Assembly (NCBI GenBank): GCA_016946835.1
Contig: JACVTC010000111.1
Location: 415,001-435,000 of the forward strand
DNA from: Neocallimastix lanati (nom. inval.)
Taxonomy: Eukaryota > Neocallimastigomycota > Neocallimastigomycetes > Neocallimastigales > Neocallimastigaceae
Direction of reading: 5' to 3'
DNA length: 20,000 nucleotides
The notes below the pieces were generated by a model. The model did not search any database and was not told where the DNA came from. It saw nothing but the letters and a program-made list of their open reading frames with translations. The position numbers and the translations under genes are program-made. Each line of letters starts with the position of its first letter. Position 1 is the first letter of the stretch. Positions 11,456-20,000 of this stretch are shown here, piece by piece.

Positions 11456-14400
11456 ATGGATACCTCTAACATAACAAGAAAAGATTATGCCAAATTTGTT
11501 ATATCCAATGATATGGAAACAAGGTAATTTTAAATTATATATTTAAATAATAAATGCGGAAAAGAGAAATGAAAAATAAATTATGAAAATAAATTTGAAA
11601 TTAATATTTTTTTTATATTATTAATTATTTTAAAAAAAATAAAAATAATATATATTTATAAAAATTTAAATAATATTTTTAATAATATTTTTATAAATTT
11701 ATTATTAATTTAATTATTATTATAAATATCAAAATATCAAAATATTAATATCTTAATAAATTAAAATATCATTATTTAAATATCAACTGAACAAAATTAT
11801 TAATGTCCAAATTATTAAAAATTTCAAATGAAAACAATATTTATATTATTTTTATTATATATTATGCTTCATTGATACTGTTTTTGTTTTGCATTTATAA
11901 TAATATTAGTTTGAAAATTACATATAGTAATAATCTTATTGAAAAAATGAATTATCGTTTTGCTGCATCGAAGGATAAACCTATGATTATTGCAAAAGAA
12001 AATCTTTTAACTAAACCATTCCATGGTGTACCAACCAAAGAATTCTCATATCCATGGCTTTCTGTCTCATTTTCTGAATTTGAAGCTTTAGCAAAAGCTA
12101 TGGCTTATGTTATTAATAAGCGTTATCATTTAGAACCACAAAGTCGTGTTGCTATTATTGCTAATTCTCTTCCAAAAAACCAACTTTTAACTATTGCTCT
12201 TTGGTATTTACGTGTAATTACTGTTGAAATTACTCCAAAGATTGGTAATGATGTTAAGCAATGTTGGATGAGAATGCTAGATATGTCTATGGGTTTCTAT
12301 GATTGTGTTTTCAAACCATTCTATCAAGATCACCAGGAGGAAGAAGAATGGACTTGGCCATGGATTTACCCAATTACTCCAGATGAAAATTTAGTTTCTG
12401 GAAAGGAAGGTATTTGCATGGTTAATATGGACGGAGAAGCTTTTATGCAAGAAGTTTTAGATGCTAAGGAGCAAGGTTTATTCTATGAGCGTGTTGGTGA
12501 TAATGATGATCTCATTACCATTGGTGGTACCTCCTCTTCAGCTCAAGCTATCATTAAAAATGGTCAATCTTCAGAAATGAAATTTGTCGGTCTTCACCAT
12601 CGTAAAGCTGGTCATACCTTTAATAGTTATTTATATAAAAACCTTCCATTGGAAACTAACTTCTTATTAGTTTCTCCATTCCATCATTTATTGGGTATTT
12701 GCCAAGGTTTATTACATCCTATCTATAATGGTGGTCCATTAGTATATCGTACTCAAAGTTTAGATGATATTGGTGTCATTGCAGAAATGCTTTTAGATGA
12801 TATTATGGAAAAAGGTGTCAATGAGACACTTATCTTCTCTTTCCAATATGCTGAGTGGAAGAAATTAAAGGAATCAGGACATCCAAAATGGCCTATTTGG
12901 GAAAAGGCAATTCGTTCTAAACCTATTGGTTGTTTCCAGACTGGTGGTGCTCCACCTATTCCAGAAGTTACCAAGTGGTTGGCTCGTGAGCTTCAACTAT
13001 TCCCAGCCGAACAATACGGTTCTTCTGAATCTGGTGTAATGATGTATTGTACTGGTGAACCACCACTTCGTGGTGAAGAGGGCTATCTTAAGAGAATTCC
13101 ATGGGTTGATGTTTACCTTAATCCTTTAAGTGAAGATGATCCAAATGTTGGTGAAGCCTTCATCTATTCTGAACAGAATTTCACTGGTTATATTAGAAGA
13201 GTAGAAAAGGGGGAAACTGCTAAAAACTCTCCTGCTCCGGGTCTTCATGTAGATATTAAGGCCGATGAAGTCTTTGTCGAAATTGATGGTAAGAAATTCT
13301 ATAAAACTAATGATATTTTCAGACGTAGTCCTATCACCGGTAATTATAAATATGTTTCTCGTATGGATGATGTCATTACCTTCTCCACTGGTTTAAAGAT
13401 GAACCCTGTTCCATTCGAAAGAACGATGGTTCAATTCTGTAAAAATGTTAAACTCTGCTGTCTTCTTTTAGATACTACTGGTACTGAAGCCGTTTGCTTT
13501 GTAGAGCCAGAATGGGAAGCCATTTTAATGGATAACGGTGAACTATTTAAACCAAGTGAAAGTCCTGCTAATACCATGTCTAGAGATGAAATTCAACACC
13601 TTTCTGACTTAGCACAAACTCAAATCTGGGATGCCATATATAAAATCTTAATGGATGACTCCCAAAGTTTAACCAGTTGGGTTAAGCAGCTCACTAAGAA
13701 CAATATTGTTGTTGTTGAATACGGTGATAAATTCCCAACCACCGATAAGGGTTCCCTTTCAAGAAGAGTTGCCAAGATGAAGTATTCTGAAATTTTGGAA
13801 CGTATCTCTAAAATCATTCATGGAGAAGAAGATGCTGATAATGAGGATACCAACAATAATAATGGTTCTTCTCTCTCTGAAAATAATAATGCTCCTAGTG
13901 AAAGTGAAAAGGAATTGTTGGTTCAAGAGGAAGTACACCAAGCCAATCCAAACTTTTCGGGTAAGTCTGAGGAATTCTTAATCATGTTAATCTATCAATC
14001 CATTAAAGAAATTATTCCTTCCACACCAGATTTTGAACAGTTCGTTCCTGAAAAGTCCTTTACCATGTATGGTATCGATTCTTTAACTACTGTCAAGCTA
14101 ACTAACCTTCTCTCTCGCAAATTAAAGAAAAACTACTCTCCTTCCATTATTTTCAACTATGCCTCTCCATTACTTTTAGCTAAATATTTAGCCCAACCAA
14201 CGCAACTTGCTTCATCCTTAAAAGCTGGTCCAACCAATGATAGTAGTTGTTGTAATCGCAAATCCAATGCGATCGCCATCATTGGTATGGGTTTACGTCT
14301 TCCAGGTGCTATTAATAATGAAAAGACCCTCTGGTCTGCTTTAGTTAAAGGTAGAGATTGTGTTTCCAATATTCCAAAGGATCGTAAACTCCATGAATCC

Positions 14401-16980
14401 TACGTAAATAAACCATCTAATGAACTTAACCCAGGAGAACATAATGTTAAGAAATGTGGTTACTACGACTCTCGTACCTCTGGTGAAAAAGTTTCTCAAT
14501 TTGATGCTGAATTCTTTAACTGTCTTCCAGAAGAAGCCATTGGTCTTGATCCAAAGCATCGTTGGATTTTAGAAACTAGTTGGGAAGCCTTAGAAAATGC
14601 TGGTATCTCTCCAGATTCTCTTGAAGATTCCAACACTGGTGTCTTTGTCGGTATCGGTGATCAGCAAGACCATGCCCAATTCATGAAGGAATGCCATAGG
14701 AAAAAGGTTGTCAGTTACCACAACAGTAATCCATCTGCTATTGCTGGTCGTCTCAGCTACTTCTACAAGCTCTATGGTCCTTCAGTGACAGTGGATACTG
14801 CTTGTTCCACTGGTGCCACCGCCCTTTATACGGCCTGTCGCTCCATGATCTATGGTGATTGTCGTCTCGCCATGGTCACTGCCTCTAAGTATCTCTTTTA
14901 CCCAGAAGAATTTGAAATGACCAGTAAGGCTAGAATGACCTCTCCTAATGGTCGTTGTGCTACCTTCGATAAGGACGCTGATGGTTACGCGCCCGCTGAA
15001 GGTTGTGTTACCTTCATCTTGAAGTGCTTAGAAGATGCTGAACGTGATAAGGATCATATTCTTGGTGTTATCTTAGGAACTAGTAGCGGTCAAAGTGGCT
15101 TCCGTCAATCCATTAGTGTTCCTTCTTTTGAAGGTCAAGCTAGAAACATTAAGCGTGTTATGGAAATTGCTGGGGTTAATCCTTCCGATATCTCCTACGT
15201 TGAAACTCACGGTACCGGTACCCCATACGGTGATGCCATTGAAATTCAAGGTATAAACCAGGTCTATGCTGGTTCCCATACTCCTGAACATCCATTAGTC
15301 ATTGGTAGTATCAAGACCAATATTGGTCATACCGCTGAAACCTCTGGTTTAGCCGGAATTGCAAAGGTTTTAGTGGCCATGAAGAATAAGACCATTCCAA
15401 GACACCTTCACTTCAAGACCCTCAATCCAGAAATTGATTTGAAATCTGTTCCATTAGCCATTCCAACCCATAATATGAAATGGGAAACTGAGGAAGGTAA
15501 GCCAAGAACTGCTCTCGTTTCTTCCTATGGTTTACAAGGTAGTGCCGTCAATATTATTCTTCAGGAATACATTCCACCAGTTCAAGATGAAGTTGATCAT
15601 GCCAATGACCATTCCGTAGAAAAGCAACTCAGTCGTGATATCATTGGTATTAAAGAAAAGTCCCTCTTGACCATTAGTGCTCGTGATAAGGCTGCTCTCT
15701 TAGTTCTTGGTCAAAAGTATATCAATATTTTAGATAACATGGATGCCGATGAAGATATCAACAATCTTTGCTATACCACCAATATCGGCCGTCAACATTT
15801 CGAAAATAGAATCGTTGCTGTCGGTGAGGATGTTAAGAGCTTATCCGAAAGTTTACAAGATGTTATGGATAAGGTCTTTTCTTTCACTGAAGAGGAAGCT
15901 GCTTCTGATGAGGATGAGGAAACCAGTAACAATGGTAAGGTTGATCTTGATGATCATCAAACCCTTGCTAAAAAGAGAGTCTTTAAGAATATTGGTATGA
16001 TCTTCTCTAGTCATTACAACCAAGCCAATAGTATTACCGATGAAATGTACAAGTTTGCTTGCTACCTCTACCGTACTTATCCTGTCTATGCTAAGGCCTT
16101 AGAGGAATGTGATCGTATCATCTCTGAATTAAGTAACTTTAAGGTCTTATTAGTTAATTTGATCATTTGTATGGGTGAATTAGTTCAACCAGATCTTTTA
16201 AAGGAATACAAGAAACAAGTCGATGAAGATCCATGTATGGCTCAATTCATTATTCTTTCGATGAACTATGCTCTCACCGCGCTCTTACGTCATTTGAATA
16301 TTTCTATCAATTTAGTCATGGGAGATGGTTTCGGTGAAGTCAGTGCCGCTTTAGCTTGCCAAAAAATTACCTTAAGAAACGCTTTTATTCTCATTCAATA
16401 TCTTTGTAAGAACCTTCGTATTAAGAATGGTACTACTCCTTCTGATGAAACTATTCGTAATAAACTTACTCAAATCATTATCATGAAAGAAGCCGCCGAT
16501 AAGCATCATTATGGTATGGGAATCAAGGAATCCAATCAAGCCTTCTATTCATGTTCTCTTCAACAAACTCTCTCCAAGTATGATGCCCTCTCTGAAGATC
16601 AATGGGTGAAGTATGTTAAGAGTGTCATTGAAAAGTCTGATATGAAGGAAGAAGACCAACAAGCTCAATTCCTTACTCAATATCAAGAAGTTCTTAACAA
16701 ATATAATAATGGCCTCTCCCTCTTCATTCATACCGCTTCCTCCGTTCCAACTCTTCTTCCAAAGGATAATGTAGTTCACTGTCCACTCTATGGTAAGGAG
16801 GGTACTCAAGCATACGATAACTTTATTCAAATCCTCTGTCAAATTTATGAAATGGGTAAGACTATTCAATGGACTCATTTCCATGAACGTTTAGATTATG
16901 AAACTCAGAAACCATTCAACTTAGATAAGATTTCATTACCAGTTTATCCATTCCAAAGAAAACGTTTCTGGCCAATGTAA
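11456..16980 (+). CDS. NRPS-like/PKS hybrid synthase: adenylation - carrier - ketosynthase - inactive AT
   Basis: Predicted exons 11456-11523 and 11928-16980 give 1706 residues (numbering used here). An adenylation domain (about 30-650) has QYGSSESG (Y386), YKTNDIF (D485), SRMDDVI (R501) and TTDKGSLSR (K630), the pattern of NRPS-like acid-activating enzymes; its P-loop is unusual, GGTSSSAQA at about 220-230. An acidic linker rich in N and S leads to a carrier domain with GIDSLTTVKL, S741 (14080) being the phosphopantetheine site. The ketosynthase (about 800-1238) keeps its triad: C982 in VDTACSTGATAL, H1117 in HGTGTPYGD, H1157 in NIGHTAE. An acyltransferase fold follows, but GHSxGE reads GDGFGE, the HAFH motif reads QAFY and GQGxQ reads SHYNQ. 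The protein ends at VYPFQRKRFW, the usual post-AT linker, with no reductase, second carrier or release domain. Substrate and product unknown; probably cytosolic. If unspliced, the frame opens at 11803 with a hydrophobic leader (1725 residues). Confidence 0.9.
11524..11927 (+). other. Predicted intron 1 of the synthase gene (404 nt)
   Basis: Exon 1 (ATG at 11456, MDTSNITRKDYAKFVISNDM then ET) has mixed composition inside AT-only DNA and ends AAG|GTAATT. The phase-2 junction joins to ACATATAG|TAATAATC, giving ETSNNLIEKMNYRF in the long frame. An alternative acceptor, ATATTAG at 11909, is also in frame and adds six residues (LKITYS). The intron read as protein is I/Y/F/L-rich, as expected for AT-rich intron. 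Predicted from sequence only. Confidence 0.65.
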
Positions 16981-17888
16981 AAAAAAAAAATAAAAAAAAA
17001 ATTGAAATTAAAAAAATGAATATATATATTATATATATATATATAATATTTTAATATTATTTAGATTAGTTTTTTATAAAAAAAAAAAAAAAAAAATAAA
17101 AAACAAGAAAAAACAAGAAAAAAAAAAAAAAAAAAAAATTATAATATCATCTGTTAATTACTATTAAATATTTTTCTTTAAAAAAAAAAAAAATACAAAG
17201 ACTATTTTAAAAATTTAGTATATAGAAATAATTTATTACATACCTCTATTGTATTTATACATATAATAATTATAATAATTATACGAATAGATATCATAAT
17301 CCCAAAATTATTTATTTTTTATTAAATAATATGAATATGTTATTTTAACAAAATAAAATTAACCTTTTTCATTTATAATAGATTTTTTTTTATAATTAAC
17401 AATTTATTTTTTAATTTTTAACCATTTTAAATTATACATATATTTAAAGACCAATTTCATATAAATAGTATAATAAAAAATATGTATATATATATATATA
17501 TAAAGTTAAAAATAAAAAATAAATATATATATATAGAATAATAATAATATTAATTATTATTATATTTATAATAAACGATCTTTTTATTATATTATTATTA
17601 TTTTTTTTTATTGACAATAATCAAATTTTAATATATATATAAAATAAAAAAAAAAATAAAAAAAAAAATATAATTATGAAAAATCTTTTTTTTTTTTTTT
17701 TTTTTTAAAAAAATTACCTATAATACCTTCTTTAAAAATAATTTTTATCAAAGATAGAATTATAATGAAAAGGAAAATCTTCTTTGAATCATTTTCGTTT
17801 TCTTAGTTTTACTAATCCTCTTCAATAATCTAAATCTATATAACTATTTTTTTATCAGTGGATTTTTTTTTTTTTTTTTTTTTTTTTA
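16981..17888. other. AT-rich 3' flank of the synthase gene
   Basis: No gene is seen. The stop codon at 16978-16980 is followed by A-runs, an AT palindromic stretch near 17020-17050, A-runs at 17080-17140, AT dinucleotides at 17485-17535, and T-runs at 17688-17706 and 17863-17887. There is no continuation of the synthase (no further PKS motifs in any frame), which supports the early end of the protein. Bases 17760-17850 are slightly mixed but show no coding or RNA signature. Confidence 0.55.
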
Positions 17889-17985
17889 GGAATGATGTTG
17901 CATTGATGAAATGTTGCCTTTTACAAATGTGGCGTTTCTAAGTTTGCAATTTATAGCCATTATTTATGCCATTATAATACCATTA
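17889..17985. other. Possible decayed relative of the MITE terminal modules
   Basis: This short mixed-composition piece contains GATGTTGCATTGATGAAATG, TTGCC, AATGTGGCGTTTCTAAG and TTTGCAATTTATAGCC, echoing the GTTGCATTTCGCCAAG modules of the elements at 4453-5078. Like them, it is followed directly by an AAAT array. No matching opposite end or target duplication was found, so the link is tentative. Confidence 0.3.
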
Positions 17986-18029
<44 letters not shown>

Positions 18030-18209
18030 AAATAAATAAATAATAAATAATAAATAAATAATAAATAATAAAAAATAAATAATAAATAATAAATAAATAA
18101 ATAATAAATAAATAAATAATAAATAAATAAATAATAAATAAATAAATAAATAATAAATAAATAAATAATAAATAAATAAATATATAAATAAATAAACAAA
18201 TAAATAAAA
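17986..18209. repeat. (AAAT)n / AATAAAT microsatellite
   Basis: A pure AAAT run of about 40 bases passes into a mosaic of AAATAAATAAT units and ends in AAATAAACAAATAAATAAA. Two overlapping minus-strand frames here, with repeating YLFI, are translations of the repeat and not genes. Confidence 0.9.
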
Positions 18210-18232
18210 CATGCGTTAGTCAACTCTATAGT

Positions 18233-18866
18233 ATGTTGGATGAAATATCAAGTTCCTATTTTGTTGATTTTTCTTCTGTGTCTATTCATAAATCTCTCGT
18301 AGTTTATTGCAAAATAAAAAACTACCACAGATGAATCATTTTTATTACAAAAAAAAAAAAAAATTTTTTTTTTTAAGGTGGGATAGGTATAAATGTCTTG
18401 AATTTAATCTTGAATTTAAGAAAGAAATTTGTGATCACAATAAATTTGAGATTCTTAGTGAAGAATTAGGAAACGGAGAACTTTCAGCAGATTACATAGT
18501 TGAAAAGTTCATTAACACTACTAATTTCCATTGCTAAAGATTTATCGATTACTTCTTTAACAGAAATCAGAAAAAACTAAAATTGATGCTTTAGAATGTC
18601 CCGCAAAAATTTATTGTCTTTAAAAAGGTAAAACATATTAAATATAAAACAAATTAGGGGTTGTAAATCTGCAAATGATTCCAGTGAAAATGATAAAATT
18701 GTTGACTTGTATAATAGACTATATGAATCCATTCATAAAAAAATGTAACAAATTTATGAAAAAAAAAAAAAAAAAGAACAGTTATATTGGATTAAAATTG
18801 GATGTTCGTTAGCTCTTTAGAAATAATAGTGTGAAAGCATGGAGATAGATTAAAAAAGAAAAGAAT

Positions 18867-18908
<42 letters not shown>

Positions 18909-18973
18909 TCAATCTTTTATGGTTTCTCATCCTATTAAAAACAATAACAATGAACTAATTTCTTCTACTGATG

Positions 18974-19004
<31 letters not shown>

Positions 19005-19925
19005 TAAATAAACTTGGCATCCTCATTATATATTCGTAGGGTTGAATTCTTCAGGTCATAGTCTTTCTAAAGATTTCTGGGAAAGATTCTGATGCATTTA
19101 GGAATTTGCGAACTCCAAGGCAACAAGAAAATGGGAAAGTTAACTAAAATAATAGCGATGAGGAAATTAGCAAGGCGATCTCATCTACCCCTAACTTTAA
19201 AAGCTTATGTGATCCTGATGACATTCCAATAGAATTCTTCAAAGCTTTGATTCCTTGGTAAAGATGATTTCAGAAGAAACTAGTGTGAAAATAATAGTAA
19301 TCTTTCATCTGGCTTTTAAATGTCTCAAAGCCTTAATCAATCGTAATTTGGAATGCTGATTTCCCCAAAAATCATGGAATAAGCCATCGATAGTTTTCTA
19401 TACATAAAAAAAAAAAAAGGGGAGATCCTTCAAATTGTAATGACCTATTATGGCATCTCTCTTATCAAATAATGGATTAAAAAATTCTGGTAAAAATCAT
19501 CGCTAACTCTGATGGAATCTCTAACTATATGGAATTGATAAAGGATTTATTAGACCTGGAAACAATATGGATTTCGTAACCCGAGAAGAGTGTATAAGTC
19601 TTTACCCTTCATTAAGAATTATATGTTAGATGTACCGTTTTTCAAATGATGGTAGAATTGAAGTCGATCATACAATACAAAGAATGAATAATAAAATTAG
19701 AAAAGCACTATATTCCATAAAAAAGATTTCTTAAGAACCTAACATTCCTCCTTCTCTTTCGGTGAAATGTTCAATTGCTCTGGTAAGGTGTTTTTAAAAA
19801 AAATGGAAAAAAAAAATCGAAATGTATTATCTCTGATTTATTTAAAGATATATCATGTTGTAGACGTCATACATGAGATAAAGAAATCAAAAAATTTTAG
19901 TAGCCAAATGAGAATAAATTTCCAT

Positions 19926-19968
<43 letters not shown>

Positions 19969-20000
19969 CAATTGTAAAACTTTTAATGGGATAGAGATAT
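18233..20000 (+). mobile_element. Decayed non-LTR retrotransposon (LINE), plus strand, truncated by window end
   Basis: From 18233 the composition becomes mixed and the plus strand shows protein-like sequence in changing frames, broken by many stops and shifts: MLDEISSSYFVDFSS, KFEILSEELGNGELSADYIV (about 18446-18505), HPIKNNNNELISSTDENLK (about 18925-18980), GKDSDAFRNLRTPRQQEN, then reverse-transcriptase segments and NKIRKALYSIKKIS. The order linker, RT entry, RT fingers, C-terminal region matches an apurinic-endonuclease/RT-type LINE ORF2. Six long A tracts interrupt it. It is dead: no long frame survives and the RT palm is missing. The 3' end lies beyond the window, so tail and target duplication cannot be seen. 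Confidence 0.85.
19150..19790 (+). pseudogene. Broken reverse transcriptase domain of the LINE relic
   Basis: Bases 19150-19262 read ISKAISSTPNFKSLC then DPDDIPIEFFKALIP, the RT entry motif of LINEs (KSPGPDGIPxEFxK), with Gly replaced. After stops and a 13-A run, 19419-19560 gives GDPSNCND, YYGISLI, NNGLK and ILVKIIAN in successive frames, the xKKGDPxxCxNYRxISLxxxxxKIL block. Next come EQYGFRN (19560-19580) and EECISLYPSLRIIC. Then, within about 20 bases, SNDGRIEVDHTIQRMNNK begins at 19632, sequence that belongs well downstream of the catalytic palm. No (F/Y)ADD box is found, so the catalytic core appears deleted. Confidence 0.8.

Noticed and set aside
12753-16884. Several short frames on the minus strand and one on the plus strand inside the synthase gene
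   Set aside because: All overlap the long conserved synthase frame, which is fully explained by A, carrier, KS and AT motifs; they are shadows.
16981-17300. Continuation of the synthase past the stop by frameshift
   Set aside because: All three plus frames after 16980 are A/T-only with stops; the protein already ends at the conserved post-AT linker motif.
17964-18223. Two minus-strand frames repeating YLFI
   Set aside because: They are the AAAT microsatellite read in two frames.

Overview
The window looks like nuclear DNA from an extremely AT-rich eukaryote, most likely an anaerobic gut fungus (Neocallimastigomycota). The evidence is islands of ordinary coding sequence set in intergenic DNA made almost only of A and T, long homopolymers, AAT/AAAT microsatellites, short AT-rich spliceosomal introns (GTATGT, GTAAGT, GTAAAT donors) and a fungal/metazoan-type CDC5. 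Coding regions use many GGT, CGT, ATC and ACC codons, which fits gut fungi better than Dictyostelium, the main alternative. The assignment is inference; no organism-specific marker is present.

Layout. Bases 99-3250, minus strand: a complete four-exon CDC5/CEF1-type pre-mRNA splicing factor, assembled here by joining three exons upstream of the long last exon. Bases 3251-4440: AT-only spacer with a 274-bp tandem duplication. Bases 4453-5078: two related miniature inverted-repeat transposons (206 and 351 bp) in opposite orientation, each with a 9-bp target duplication and ends built from a ~15-bp module. Bases 5079-11455: a gene-poor stretch holding a perfect 67-bp duplication, two 7-bp microsatellite arrays, ten copies of a 36-bp minisatellite and one decayed coding-like island (8193-8399, minus). 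Bases 11456-16980, plus strand: a large multidomain enzyme with the order adenylation - acyl carrier - ketosynthase - inactive acyltransferase, ending just after the acyltransferase. Bases 16981-18210: AT-rich 3' flank and an AAAT array. Bases 18233-20000, plus strand: a heavily decayed, internally deleted LINE riddled with sense-strand poly(A) tracts and cut by the window end.

How the genes relate. CDC5 is a housekeeping spliceosome gene with no functional link to the synthase, which stands alone without visible tailoring, release, carrier-protein or transporter genes. The synthase is the most interesting item. It can in principle activate an acid, load it on its carrier domain and offer it to a ketosynthase with an intact Cys-His-His triad. 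Its acyltransferase has lost the nucleophile, the catalytic His and the oxyanion-hole Gln, and there is no second carrier or release domain. It should therefore need a partner in trans, or do a chemistry different from iterative polyketide synthesis.
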